64,000 nucleotides of DNA. Source: Caprimulgus europaeus (lineage: Eukaryota > Chordata > Aves > Caprimulgiformes > Caprimulgidae). Where the stretch lies: contig OU015523.1 in the NCBI GenBank assembly GCA_907165065.1, positions 16,305,834 through 16,369,833 of the forward strand, given 5' to 3'. The notes below the pieces were generated by a model. That model saw nothing but the letters and a program-made list of their open reading frames with translations, searched no databases and was not told the DNA's origin. Below, piece after piece: positions 34,736-49,500 of this stretch. Positions within the stretch are counted from its first letter, which is position 1, and each line of letters starts with the position of its first letter. Made by a program: the position numbers and the translations under genes.

Positions 34736-37700
34736 TGAAAGCTCACCTTCACTCACGCTCTATAGGATTGGAAACAGCTTATTATGATCCAAGTTAAGTC
34801 TGTAAGGAAATTATGAATTAAAAAGCAGATGTAAACCATTTTTGTACTGACGTGAGAGAGCTCAGGGAGGAGATTGTGCTGCTTTAGTTAACCCAGGGCA
34901 AGGCCATGAGTGAGAAAGACATGAGGTGATGAAGAGGTGCCTTCTCTCAGGTTCAGCCGTGCCAGTGGATGAGCAGAGGTACCTCAGCTTGCTGTTGCTG
35001 CCCCGAGGATGGAGGGCCTACACAGCTGGGAGATCAGCTCACAGGAACCTTCCCAAATCTGAGCCAAAGAAAAAACAGACAGATTTGTTGAAGCCATCAA
35101 AATGATTGACGCGAGCTAAGCTTGAGGATTTTGCACAACTTGGATGAGGGAATTAAACTTGCACAGATTCCTTGGCTGATTGTGCAGGACTGGCAACTTC
35201 CAACAGGGCAGCAGCTCCAGTGAGCTGGGGCAGCCATCCTCTCTATCAATACAGCTACCTCTGCTCACTGGTGGAGGCTTGTGGTAAAGGCAACTGGCAC
35301 CACCCCTCAACTAAATCCTGTTTGGATGCCAATGCAGCCCACACCACTTGTGGCAGTGGCCTGCTGTGCTCAACCCAACAGTAGTGAAGGGAAGGAGGAG
35401 GGCTTCCATCAGGTGCAGTGCCCAGCTCTTGAGCCAAGGAGGATAGAGCAAAGGATGCAAAGCATAGGACAATGACCACACTGCCTAAACCAAATCATTG
35501 AGACAGGCTGGCTACTGCCGTGCTCAGACAGGTGGAGGACTTGTAGGACATGGACTTGCAGACATGCAGGACACAAAGAACACTTCCAAGAGGACACCAA
35601 TGGCAGTTCCTACTGGAAGTCCTGCCCTAGCCTCAGTCCTTCAGCCCCAAAGCAGTCAGTCTTGCTAACATGGCTGAGAAGCCCTGAGATAGCTCTGAGT
35701 GCACAAAAGGCCTCCTGAGCTCCCAGGATTTCTGCATCTCACCTGCTCAGATGGAAAATACTCTGACACACAAGATGGAGCCCAGTTTGAGAGCACAAGA
35801 TGCTCTGTATTTGCTCGTGTTAAAATGCCTTAAACTGGCAGCTCAAGCCTAGCACAGCCCCTTTCTAAGTTGTGGGCAGTTTTGGTCAGTGAAATGCATC
35901 TGATTTGTGCAAAAAAATCAGAAAGCAGCTGTGCTGTTTGGCAGCCTTGGTGTGTGCACCTCTCCCAGGCAGAGCAGCAGAAGGCAGCCCTGGCTCAGGC
36001 AATGGCCTGATTTGTGCAGAGAGACACAAGCAGAGGTGCATTCCCACCTCACACAGCGTGATCAGCACCACACAAACACACGCACCCCACGCTCACTGAA
36101 GCTCTCCCAGCAAGGAAATGGATGTCAGGAACCAGGGAGCAGTGATGCCTACCAGGTTCAGGTCCCCTTCTATAAATTCATTGTAAACTTGTCTCCCAGA
36201 GGACAGGCAGACCTGCTGTGACCACAAACAGCAGTGTTTTTAGCAGAGCAGCACCTCTGGCAGAGAGCAGAGTGAAGGGGGAAATGCATGGCTGTGGGAT
36301 CAGGGACTGGTATCTGAGCCATGTTTCTCATAGCCCACATATCCCATTCCATTTGCCCTTTTACACCTCAGATGTGTGCAGTAAGGTTCAGAGCAAGCCC
36401 GAAATGAGAGAGGAGGGGCTTGTCCCCACAAACCAGGTCTTCTACAGCACAACAGAGCACCTCTCTTTGCCCTGACCCCAACAGAGAGAGAATAAGTGAT
36501 ACTGTGATCTTTAGAGGAATATGGAGTAGGATGAGGATGAGGAACACAATGCCCAAGACCTGGGACTGCTGTCACAGGGGTGAGCTGAGCTTTGGCTGAC
36601 ACATAGAAACTGGGATGCACAGATTGCTGCAGATTAGAGGGGCTGTCACTGGCCAGCAATAGCCCAGGTTTATTCTGCACATGTAGGGATCATGAGCAAG
36701 AGACCATGACTGTCTTGCTGCCCCCTATAACCTCAGGAGTAACCTGAGTAACCTTGTGCCTAGACCAACCGCTGAGTTGCCCAGCTCACTGGTGCAGCGC
36801 AAAGAGGCTTGACCATGCAGAGCAGCTACAGCCATCACAGCTACCAAAGCCAGCACCTCTGCTGCAGAGAGCACCTCTGTCTTTGTCTCCCCTGGAGTGG
36901 CATGGCCCTTACAAAACCATCTTTCTTTTTCCTCCTCTCTCAGTCCCTGGTCTCTTCTCTGCTTCTTGGTGCAATGCAGCTCACAGCCCGTTCCCTTGAG
37001 GAGTTGCAGAGAAGCACTCCTGCACTACACCCAGTGGACATTAGGAGTGAGACCTCCAATGCCTGCACCAGGACATGGAGCCTGTGTGTTCAAAACAGGA
37101 GAAATATATTCCTTCTACAATACTAGAAGCCAAACTTACTTCTGAGCTTGGCAAGCCAGTGATACCATGCCATGGCAAGGTCTTGTTCTTAATATTTAAA
37201 TATGAGTAACATCCCTTTGGCAAGTAAGTGCCTGTTTGTGGTAGAACAAAGAGACTTTTTTGCCAGTGCATGAAGCAGAAGCTAAATTATACTTGCTTGC
37301 ATCCCCAAGACAAGCAGCACAAAATAAGTTCCTAAACTTTGGGTGATATTTAAGTGTCAAAGCCAATTCTCTCTAAATGCAATTCTATTCCAGGCTTGTG
37401 GCATCTGCAGACTTACAAGCTAGATGTCCCACAGGAAAACACAGAGGAGGAGATGTTCATATAGGGGGAAATATATATTTACAATGCATCCACATTGTGC
37501 AGCTGCACTGTATATAATTACAGTAGCTTCTCATTTTATTAAATCTTATCACTGCAGAAAGGAAAAAGCTCAGATGCGATGGTTTAATGGAACATCAAAA
37601 TATGAAGGCTGTTTGCTTTAAGGAAAAGAAGCATGAAAGCTGCTGATAAATCCAACAAAATTGATTGGTGTATGAAATCATTCCAGTCAATAGATATAAA

Positions 37701-40119
37701 GGTGAAGGAAGTGGTGAGAAACAGCAGCTGAAGGTGCTCATAGATAGAATAAAAGAAGATAAAGAAGCAATTCAGCAGTGCTTCTCTCCTCCCTGAGGAG
37801 CTCAGCTAAGCCCCAGAGCTCCTTGCAGCCTAATGCTTTAGGGAACTGGGACCCTAAGCCAAGCCAAATCCCAGGGCTGCCCTAGCTCTCACAAAATCCC
37901 AGCCACACCAGTTGCTGCTGGCTAGATCTCTTGCTGGGCTTGGTTGGGGAACGGTTCCTCACTGTCTCCTCGGTGGACCTCAGTGCAAGGGGACTGTGCT
38001 AAGAGTAGGTGACACAGGTCAGCCTCTTCTGCTCACAGTCATCCAGTCCCTCACCACTCTAGCTGGGAAAGCAAATCCAACTTCTCCAGGAGGGTGAGGC
38101 ACTGTGCAATCCTGGCTTCCCCAGTTTTCATGCTACCAGCTGGTCTAATTTCTCTTGACGTTTCTTCCGTAAGAGCAACTGCAGCGTGTCAGGATTAATT
38201 AAGCCAAACAGTGGGCAAGTCTCAAAGGAGAACACACATCTGCCATGATCTGCCCCCACCTAAAAGCCAAGGAGCCTTTCCTGATGTGGGGAGGGGAAAA
38301 AGGAGAAGGAATCAGGAATGGTGAAGGACCTTCCAGCAGGAGCACAGTGAGCAGCCTCGAACTGGCTCAGATGAACACTAGCATGGCTACAGGACCCCAG
38401 CCTGAGAGCAAGTGCCTTGTCCCTTGTCACTTAGCCCTTCAGAGAGGCTCCAGTAGTTTTTACAAGGCATGCATTAGAGGTCTAGCAGGCAATTAAGGCC
38501 ACTTCTCCCAGATGTGAACATGGGACAGAGTTCATTGGAAGATTCCCAGTGAGAGGGTCAGAGATCGATGTGTGTCTGTGCTCTGGAGACAAGGTTGACC
38601 CTCCATGTGCAGGTCAAATAGTGGCCTAGTGCTGAGGAGTACAGCTCTGCTTCACAGTTTCAGGCTGGGAAGGAAAGTGGATCCCAAATAAAGCTAACAA
38701 CCAACAGAGCTGGTGATGATAACATAAGATGTTAAGTACATAGCAGTTGCTTTTCATGAAGTCATCTCCCCCTGAATGTGGCCAGAAGAGGGGTTTGCAG
38801 AAGAGCATGTGCAGTGGTAAAGGATGCTCATACCTCCTGATAGCTGCACTAGCCAAGTGGTGGCCATTTCCCTGGGCCCCCTTTCCCAGCTGGAAGATGA
38901 AACATGGATCAACCCCTCAGCTTAGCGGGTCTTGGTGGCACTCATTTTGGCCACCAGCGCCAGCAGATGACTGTTAGAAATGCCTGGGACATTCTCACTA
39001 TTTAGTCGCTTCTCTCAACTCCAGCCCTGCTGCCAAACCTTTTGTCCTTCCAGCAGACAGATGAGGAGCTGTAGGTAGTTTCTTCTGTTCTCCCAGTTCA
39101 GCATTAATTCACACAAGTTAAGCCCTGTCACTTTCACCAAGGCGGCAAGTGGCTCAGTAATAAGAGAATTTCCCACAATGTCGTTAATATTTTAAGGCAC
39201 AAAAGGTATATTTTAGTAACAAAGCAGCTGTCTCAGTAACTGGCACTACATCTAGGATAGACATGTCATAACATCCTGTACAGACATAATTACCTAAATA
39301 CTGGTGTTGGTTGATTATCAAAAATCCTGATCCGTGAATCAGCCTTCTGCTTGACTCACTCTGCGTGATGTTGTTGTATGTCAGTATCTGGATAACCACG
39401 GAAATACTAGGCTGAATGTCTTCTAATTTTAGCAAAGATTTACATTTGTCCAAAAGACTTCACCAACAGGATATTTATTATCATGCTCTTACAATTAATC
39501 CTCTCATCAAGAGATCACAGAGAGAGATTGCTGCATAACCAAGGAGGCCAACTACAGGCAGAATGACAAAAAATTCCCTGCAAAACCTGTAACTTATTAG
39601 TCAAACCTGTTTATTAACAACTTTTGAGAAAATCTACTGGGAGAAAAACAGGACTGTGACACAATTCTTGTACAGAAAAAAGAGCATTACATAAGCACCG
39701 AGCAATTGAGCCCACTTTACTAGATAGCAATACTAGAACAACAGTCCCTAAGCTGTGTTGTACACATGTTACAATCCAGAGTGTTAAAGGGTTGACCTTA
39801 TTTATCATACTCTGCATTCTTCAAGCACTAAGACAAAGTCTCAGGTGAGATACCCAGCCCTATTCCTGCTTCCTTTCTATTAAAGTAAGTGTAGCTATTT
39901 GGCAGAAGGTGCATCAATCAAGCCAGGCTGGGTAAGAAGAGGATGGAGAATGCTTACAGGTCTGTGTTGTTTTCTATACATGATGTTCTTGCAAACACCC
40001 AGAGCTGTGGATTCTCTCCCTGGTACAATCCTGATGTATAGTGGTCAATGTATTATGCATACAGATATCATAATGGTTTATACAACCAATTCCAGTAAAT
40101 CTCTCGTGCTCAGACATCT
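34736..40119. other. Unique spacer between two inverted CR1 copies
   Basis: About 5.4 kb of unique non-coding sequence. Frames such as 36300-36680 minus are chance. It is bounded by inverted copies of the same CR1 subfamily. Confidence 0.5.
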
Positions 40120-40566
40120 CACAGAATCACAGAATCATGGAATATTAGGGATTGGAAAGGATGTCGAAAGATCATCTAGTCCAATCCCCCTGCTGGAGCA
40201 GGAACACCTAGATGAGTTCACACAGGAAGGCATCCAGGAGGGTCTTGAATGTCTCCAGAGAAGGAGACTCCACAACCTCCCTGGGCAGCCTGTCCCAGTG
40301 CTCTGTTACCCTCACTGTAAAGAAGTTCTTTCTCAAATTTAAGCGGAACCTCCTGTGTTCCAGCTTACACCCATTACCCCTTGTCCTATCATTGGTCATC
40401 ACTGTGAAGAGCCTGGCTCCATCCTCCTGACACTCACCCTTCAAATATTTATAAACATTAATCAGGTCACCCCTCAGCCTCCTCTTCTCCAAGCTAAAGA
40501 GGCCCAGCTCCCTCAGCCTTTCCTCATAAGGAAGATGCTCCATTCCCTTAATCATTTTGGTGGCTC
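40120..40566 (-). mobile_element. CR1 LINE 3' fragment, same subfamily as 33.6 kb copy
   Basis: Reading the minus strand, the fragment starts within the RT C-terminal region ([20 protein letters not shown] in outline), keeps the frame open to the CELI-stop, and ends with the CR1 3' UTR and degenerate octamers (CACAGAAT twice, then a CATGGAAT variant, at 40120-40143). It differs from the copy at 33632-34735 at only scattered positions and is inverted relative to it. Confidence 0.95.
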
Positions 40567-43500
40567 ACAAAACTCAACCCTGACTCCAAATCCAGGTCCT
40601 TCCTTGCCCCACCACTGATGAAGAGCTCCATTTCTGTCAGGGTCCATAATGAAGAGGATCTATGTCTCCAGGGACACGACACGCAATTCTCAAGGTCACT
40701 CTATGTCCTTAGGCGTACTCCATCTGCAGCCACACCCTACAGCTTATTGCACTTTAAGCCTGTCCACATGGTAAGTGGTTTTCTAATACCAGCCATAATT
40801 TTGTACCCAGTTGGCATGTGGAAGGCTATATTAAGCCCAGACGATTAATGCTGTCTTTGCTGAGAAGCAAGAAAATAGTCTCTGTGCTATTATACTCTGT
40901 CAGCTTTCCCAAACACTTCAGGCAACTAATTCTGAGGACTTTTTGACTGAATTGACATAAAATGCATCCTTCCCCTCTTGTTGCTTTTTAAATGCTTTAG
41001 GTTATTTTTATACTGCAGTCTCAGAGGTCGTTGGCAAAAGCATGTTCTGCCTTCCACCAGGCACTCGAGGAAAATTATGAAGACAGTCAGGTCCCATTTG
41101 TTCTGGTCATCCTGGTGGGTTTACATGTCAGCATAATGAGAATGAGCATCAAGTTGTTTGTCATCAGAAGCCCCCTGGGTCTGTCCATGGGGAGGTGTTT
41201 TGGAACAGATACAGTGGTTACTGTTTTCGACAGATGCAGGAAGAAAATATAGTCATGGGTAGATGTGGAACTGGAGAGAGGCCACCTGGAAAGAATTAAG
41301 AAAGCTCTAGGAAACCCATCAGAGCAAAACCAGAAGAAGAAGCCATTTATAAGACAGGCAAGGTGGGTGAAAGATTTGAGAGAAATACATATTTATATAT
41401 TCTTGACTTCTGGGATTGAATGTTTTGTGAACACACAATTCAGGAGACATTCCAGCTCAGGACTCCATTTCTAGACACTTTCTACAACCTCATGGTGTGA
41501 AATGAAGTGTAAGGATTGGTTTTAAACACTTAAACTGTTATTCCCAGGGAATTGGAGATTATGCTTTGGTAACCACTTTTTACAGGAGCTTGCTGTTGTT
41601 ATTGACTGACAAGGCACACACTAAGGTGAGGTTTGCAGCTCAGGAGTGAGTTAAACTGTGTGCAAATACAGCCAGTGTGAGATATAAGTGTCTGGACATG
41701 TGAACTAGGGGCCAAACGTCTGCTTATAGTCAACAAAAAGCGAGCCAGTGCAGGCTGCAGAGTCAAGAAAGCCATTCAGCCAACCATCTGTGTCGACTTC
41801 AGCAAGAGCAGCACAGCTCTCCTAGCTGCACCACCTGCATTGACCAGATCTTTGCCAACTGCAGTGTCACAGCTTTCCATGCACCCATATTTAAGCAATG
41901 GAGCTGGAGGTAAATGCTGCTGTCAGTAAGAAGTTTTGGAAATTCAGAGGCCAAAGTGAAACATGCTTTAGTCACTGCATGTCCAGTTGCCTTACCGTTG
42001 TGTCTTATTTTTCTTGTAGGTTGCTCTGACTAACATTAACTACCTGCCTTCAAAGTGTCAAGTGCAAGCACAGCATGCCCTGATATTAAAATATGTAGGT
42101 TATTCTTTTGCAGACTCAGTTTGCTTTATAACATCATAATCAGTGAGACACTAATTTCTCTGACTCATGTCATCCAGGTAATGGGGCTTCAGCAATTTTC
42201 AACAAAAATCAGTGTGAGGGCAATCAATCAGACCATTGATTTGTATGCACAAAATGAGATGTTGCTCAACTGCAACGTTTTGACATCCACTAAACAGGAG
42301 GTACAGTAGTAAGGAAGTGAGAACTGAATGTTTGAACTCACCACTGTAGTTAAATTGTCTCAGCAACATTTCTTCTGTCCACAGAGTTTCCATCTCTTAA
42401 CCAATAAACACTTTCCATATGGATGCTGTATTTTGCTGGCTGTCTTCCCATGAGCTTTGTGAATCAGCAGTTCCAGCGGTGCAAGCTCCTCACTTGGAAA
42501 AGAGAGGGTGTTGATGAAAGCTGCTTTCAAGTCAGTTTGATTCCTCTTGGATCAAATGATGTTTGGGAGACAGAAGACCTTGTGTTGCAGCAGTTAGAAC
42601 AAAGTGATTTGTTTTACTGTGGTTTACGATGTCAGCGCAGTCACGTGCAGAACACAGCCAACAAAAGGGCCTGTACCACTGCTGTTATGCACCACCATTT
42701 CAGAGGGAATCCTAGAATCTGGGCTAGCTCCTTGCTGCCTGACCTTCAGCAAGGCCAATGAACAGGGTGTTTAAATCTGATATCACTGCATCTGCTCCTA
42801 AGATTATTTTTTTTTCCTTATGGAGAATGCTAGCAGAGTACTTTCTACAGCACCCAAGTGGCTAAATTTTCCAGTTCTGGACAATGTAATTTCAGATAAG
42901 GCTAGGTTGTCTATGAAGAAAAAAATAAAATAGCAGTAAATATATTATTCTCTTGCCATCCAAGGTGTCCTAACATCAGAAGTAATTATGTACTCAGTCT
43001 TCCTCATTCCTGGCAAATTCTGAATTGGCAAAGAAGTCCAGGGCCCCATCCTCCCCTCCTGCTGTATTGCAGGGCCACATTGTCAGCTCAAGAGCTTACT
43101 GGTGGAAGCTCTTGAGGGATCAGGTATTTTATGTCTGAAGACTATTGCCTTTACTGTTCTCATAAATAACACAATAGAAACTTCAATATGATAGATTGCA
43201 TCTTTTTTTTTCAGGCACAAGATCACACCCAGTTTCATGATTTATACAAATGCATAGTAGCCATTTGCCTTGTAAGACAGATGAACATTGTGGAGAACTT
43301 TTTTTGCATGTTGTTGGAAACCTGAAAGGCAGTCTATTATAAAATCAATACTAAGGTTTCAGTAAAGAGGGAGGAAATAATCTATCCTTCATATCCTGTC
43401 CAGATAGGACAATACACTGACAAGGCGGATAATGACAATGAAACACTGGAATAGTTGCTCATTTTAGGGAGTGCAGAGCCTCTACCACTCACATGCTTTG

Positions 43501-46500
43501 GGAGCAGGTTATACACCTGGCAGGAAGGACACTGGTGAAGCTGCTCCTGCCTTTTGGAAGGGCATTGATTAGGATAACTTCTCAAAGTCTGTTAAGGCCT
43601 ACAGTTCAGTAAAAACTACAGGATCTGGTCAGGATCAAAGCCCCACAAGCAAGCATCAGTAAGCCAGGCCAGACAGGATCGGGGATGCATTAGGATAAGA
43701 CCCATGGCCCATGCTGCACTGAACTTCTGCATTTGAAAACATTTGCTGGAGCAGGAGTTCAGATGTGCAGGAAAGCAGGGTTGGTCCTTGATATTCAAAC
43801 AGCGAGAACCTCCTAGGATTTGGGCTGAAAAGAGCTCTCTGCCTCATGCAAAGACATTGCAAACCCCTTCGCTAGATTTACTTGGTGCAAAATATCTCTG
43901 CTCATTGGTGCTGGAGCTGCTAAATTAAGTGTGTTACTTGCTATAAATCCTTCCTGTTGTCAGTGGGTTGCTTCTTACTTATGGCCATTGTCCCTTTTGT
44001 TGCTACCAAGGAAAGAAACATAGCAAATAGCTTTTGTTTAATGAGCCATCACATTTAAACATCATTTGTCTCAGTTGTTTTCCTTTTCTCATCTACCTTT
44101 GCTCATTAAACTCCACCCTGCTTGGCTGTTAACAGCATAATCATGGGGAGCAATAGCACCATGAGATTCCTTGCACCAGCATGATGCTGCTACCCCCGCT
44201 GCTTTCCCCATCTTCCCCAGCTCTGATGGGTCTGCGCTTGCCTAGCATTAAATCCGGGGTAACAGCAGCTTCAGAGCCAGTTTACTCCGAGGGCTGAACA
44301 GCTGGAATTGTGCTTCCCCATATGGAACAGGGTTTCAGATGGATTTTCTTGGTGGTGCCTGTGACGTTCACATTGTCCTTTTGCATGTCTGCCACAGCCA
44401 GTCGCCAGCCCCTTGCCTCCACAGAGGGTATGGGGCGAGGGAGAGCGTCACCAGTCTGTTCTATACAGATGGCACGTCAGCTGTGGCAAGACTCAATGGG
44501 GATAGGGGACAAAAAGAGAAGTGAGGTAGAAGAGTTGTGTTTGCGCCCCTCTGCAAAGATGCTGCAGTAGATCACTCAGCATAAGGGTTCTCCTGTGCTT
44601 CCTTCCCTGGCCAGGATCTGCAACGGTCCTATGTCAGGCAACTGGGGGAAGCAGCAGCCTTACTAACAGGGCAAGGCTCTGGGATAAGGGAGCCACTCGC
44701 TCCAGTCACTCTAAGGCTGCAGATCCTTACCAGAGAGAGAGACATCAAAGGCAGTTGCAATCTCCACGGTTCTCACCTTCACATGCATGCTCGAATCTGA
44801 GCCAAAAAATGACCCTTACATTCCCAAACCTCTTGCTGTGTCAGTTTTGCAGAGGAAGGGTGCTCCCATTGACTCTTGTTATTTTTAGCATGAAAAGCTA
44901 TAATGAAAACTCAGAGTCGGTGCCTGTTGTCTACCTCCATGGCTTAGGCTGCCCATCTCTTCTCAGCTGGCTGGGACGTTCATACCCTGATGGATGGCAC
45001 TTCTCACCTGTGAGGGCAGTGCTAGGACCGGGAAGCTGCAGCAGTATCCAGCAGTATCTGTTGTTCACCACGTTATCTCAGTGAAGGAACACTTGTGATG
45101 AGTTAAGTCAGCAGTTCACAGCAGCTGAGTAACTCAGGGTGCCAGTGATGGGAGGTGCCAGTGATGGGAGATGCCAGCTGTGGAGCTGCCACTTTTCTGT
45201 CTCGTGGGCAAACAGCTTAGCTTGGAATACCCATGAGTGGGACAGTGACCCTATGGTACTATCAGGGGCCTTGTTAACACTGCTAGAAAGGCAGCTCCTC
45301 AAAGCAAGTGTCCATGTCCTCCCATCTGCACCACCAACAGCTGGCTCTCTGTGTTCCTGGCCTGTACCAGTCAGATTGGGTACTTGTGTCAGATCTCATT
45401 GGAGAATAAATCGAAGACCCTCAGTACAACAAAACAGGGAAGACTGACCCTGAGGAAGACATTTATGACAACATGTTGTAGTTTCCAATCCCTAATAGAG
45501 CTGATCAAATTTGAGTCTTCTTCTCAGACCACTAGGAATACTCAACAGACACCCTGACTTCCCATCAGTGGGGAGGTTAACATCAACCTCAGATAAAGTC
45601 CATCTGCCCTTTCTCCAGTCACTCAACCTTCCTGTGAGCTGAAGGCAGCCAGGTCAAAAGATGCACATTTTTAGCATGTGTATATTCCCACACTTTGACA
45701 ACCCACTGTATGGCAGCTCTGCCTTGGCCCATGGCTAACCCTGAGCACCTTTTCTTGGGCTTAATTTGCCATAACTACAAGGCTCACAAGCAAAAGTATT
45801 CCTCTGGCACAGTGAGGAGCCAAGAAATAGCACTTTTCTAACAGGTGGCAGGTGTGCTTCTCTATCACCACCCAAACCACCACCCCACATGTGTGCACAC
45901 ACAGCGCTGAGCCCATCTTTCCCAAGGCAAACAGGCTGTGGCTACTTTCTGCAGATGCTCAGCCTCAGAAAGTCAGAGCTGAACATCTACTTCTCCAAGG
46001 CTTAACCCAGTGAGCAATATGAGTGGGGCTCAACCTCTTCCGTAGTGCAACCTTATTCCTGTCTTACAGAGAGGCAGAAGAGTTGCAGCTCCCCAATACT
46101 GACTAGATGTTCCTGATTTTCCTCTCCCCTTTTCCACCCACCTGGGTTGGAAACATTCCTCCAGCCTTGTTAATTATTCTGTGTACCTTTCCTTCACAGG
46201 GAAAGAAGGTACTTTTATAACATCATGTCTGACATGGGCCCAGCAGAGCTGATTCCTCTTCTATGAAGTGCTTGATCCAGAGCCAGGGAAATCTTTCTTG
46301 CTCCTCTTTGATTCTTGTTGTCCAGATCCAACTTATTGTTTTAAGGCTACACTCTTTATTCAGCAATACCCTCTAGATTTGGTCAGTGTGGGGAAGTTTT
46401 GCTAGTGTAAAATAGGTTATGAGTAGTTTTACTGCCGTATATATATGGATAGAAATTCCTTTCCCCCTTTGTTTTAGTGTTGTTTTGGAAGAGGCTTAAA

Positions 46501-49500
46501 TTAAACCAAAAACTCATTTGTTCTAAAAGAATGCCTGCAGGGGACATAAACCAATAGCGCCTTAATTATGCTTGTATGCTCATTTTGATTGCTTTAATGT
46601 TTCTAATTACAGTGGTAACACTTCTCCTGTTTGACAAGTCAGGAAGACAATTTGGCTCAACCAAGGAAGCTGGAGCATGGGTTATGGGAGATGTAGATCA
46701 CCTTCCAAAATGGCTTGCTCCTGCCAGCTTGGAAAGAAAGGATGCTCTCATTGGCATTCTGTTATTTCAGACTGTTCTTCCTTTGGGGCAACGGTGGAGT
46801 AGTGTTTTCAATGTCAATGCAGCGGCAATGAAAATGCTGCTATTGCCACTTCTGGCAAGAAAATTTTGCAGGCATATGCAGAATCCTAGAAAATAAAGTT
46901 GAAAGAAACAACAAAGAATGATCTCTGCTTTCCTTCCAGGAGAAGACAAGATCATTTCAGTGTGTTCACCCAAACTTCTCTACAAGCAGAAGGTCCTGAG
47001 CCATTTATTCCTGTGCTTTATTACTGTACTGTAAAGGCTTCTTAATGTCTAACCAGATCTTCTTTCTGTTTAAGGTAATTACATACTGTCCTAACCCCCA
47101 GGAGACACAGCATCAATTATTACTTCAAAGTATGTAAAGGCCAATACAAATTTAACAGTAAACACTGGACTGTGAGTGAGGTATCTAAAGACTGATACTT
47201 AATGGGCATCTGGATGGAAGCCACAGCCTGGACAATTTTTAAGGGGTCTCCATACACAGTATAAAGTGCTAAAAAACTTCACCACAGAAAATTTTAATCC
47301 AATTTGCTTAGATGGAAGGATGGGAGCTTTTTCCTAATGCCTGCAAAGATGTGTTTCTCTTATATCCAGAAGAATGTTAATTCAGATCCCTTAATAAGAT
47401 AGTCTGAACTATAATTTAATTGGTAAGCAATAGATTGTATTTATATCTTAGTAAATTTAATCCTAAGTATCTGACTCCATTTGAATGCTAGAAAGCTTTG
47501 GGTTCAGTGCTACCTAGCATCCTCAAGAGACATCCCAAGTAGCAGAATGACCTCTATTGGTGTTCTTTTCCAGCACATCCTATGAAATGGGACCTCCAGT
47601 CTCCAAGGAAAAAGTCAGTGGGAAGAGGTTACACGGCAAGCTAACAGCACATCAAGCTAAAATCTACTCCCAATTTAAGAGCTGGGCTCTAGAGTGTTCA
47701 ACTCCATGTCATTCATAGTGAAGCAGATGAGATCTTCCAAACAGTGACCCATTTCCAAAAGTCAGCCTCTGAAAAGCCAGCATCTCCTCCAGCTGACAAT
47801 CCTATTGCTCCCTCTCTGTCCTCTGTGCCACAGATACTGTTCCTGTGTATTTAAATTTGTGTATTTCATATGTTCCCACACATATTCCGCCCCAATCCAT
47901 TAATTCTGCAGTGAGGACTCCAGAATTGTTCGCATATTTCAGGAGCATGTATTTGGTTAAGAGCAGAGTATGGTTATACTTCCCTCCTATGCTTCCCTGC
48001 CCAGCCTCCACCAATTTGTGAGAAAAAGTGTGACACAGAGCTAGCATCTTCATATCTAAAAAGACCTCAGTAGACTGAAATCCAAGAACTGGATATGGGA
48101 AGAGTTTCTCATCTCTCAGCTCCAAGAGAGCAGTGCCCAAGATTTAGGCACATTCTCATAGCCAGACAATGGACTTGTCACCATGCTATTCACTGCTGAG
48201 CCAGGACAGTCCATCTAAAAGAGCAACAACAGCAAGGACACAGAAGTAGACAGAGTAATGCTTCAGATAAATGTATCACTCTCTTTGTAATCAGTTCAAT
48301 CCCATTTTTAGTCTTAGACCCAGACCCTGTATGCGCTCAGGCCCCAATATAGAAACCTCTTTATTTTCCTTATGAAGACACTGAATTCATGTCTTTAAAG
48401 GTCATTAGGCAAACGCCTCTAGAGTTAGTGGTCTCTTTTCCTGTTTAATTCTCTAAAGCTCTCTTTGATGACATCTTGAGAAGTTTACCAGTCTCCATCC
48501 TGCCCGCTTCCACCCACTATCTTAGAAGATCAGCCCTTCCTAGCCACTGGATCCCTCTGCTCCCAGGAAAGCATATCATCTGATTTCTGTCGGCACCAGA
48601 CCACTCCTGGTTCTGCAGAGAACAGTAATTATTTAGAGTCAGATGGAGCACGCACTTGTCCAAGCCCTGCAGGTTAGGACATTCATGAAAGTTAAGGTAA
48701 ATTAACCAAAGATGTGAAATGAATGCACATGAATTAAAGCATGTTAAGCCCTGCATGGACATTTGGGGATAAAGTGACCTTGCTTTGCTTTTGTTTAATT
48801 GTCACCATAGTGAATGAGGCCATTTTCCTTCTGTATCAGAGCACCCACACAGAGGTTTAATGCACTTCGACTTTTGCGCATTAACTCACACCTCACACTA
48901 ATTTGTCTTAACTCCCCATGTAAACAAGCCCTCAAAGGAGAGGTTTTCTTTCCTCTCATGTGACAGTTCACTTTATCACAAAGTGAAATGTGTTGGAGAA
49001 AACTATTTGCAGTGAATTTTCCCTCAGTCGTGCCTGCAGTGACGTCTTTGTTGTAAATTGCTGCAGAACTTCTCCCTCTGCCTAAGCTTGCCGGCTTTTT
49101 TCCTCTTTAAAACACCTATACTGGAACAGCAACAGCTTATGATGAGGTCTATGATGAGTAAAGCAGTGTCCCTCTACCAGGCAGATGATAGGGAACTGTT
49201 GGCCTGGACTACAGGTGGGATACAGAGGTGATCCAGGGAGATTAACTGCTGAGCTTTGGGTCACACAGGATATCTGCAGCTGAGCATAAAAATTGTCTAA
49301 ACCCAGGCCTCTTTTGCCCCTGGAAACATCTTTTCTCCTCCCCTCAGTGGGTTTTTCCTCATTAGAAATAGCCAAGGAGCTTCTTCAAACCTCGAGATCA
49401 TGCCAGTTATGTGGGAAAGAAAAAGAGAAAAATTACTGCCATCTGCATGACTCCCATGCAGGGACAAATCTTTCCTGCTCAGTCTCCCCCTTTTCCTCCA

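Noticed and set aside
46576..46896. 106-codon frame with a hydrophobic start (MLILIALMFLITVVTLLLF)
   Set aside because: A tempting membrane-protein exon, but there is no coding-like composition afterwards, no convincing splice sites and no family recognised.
46886..46915. Possible CR1 tail (GCAGAATCCTAGAAAATAAA)
   Set aside because: Only a weak resemblance to the CR1 octamer/3' UTR, and no continuation into CR1 coding sequence.
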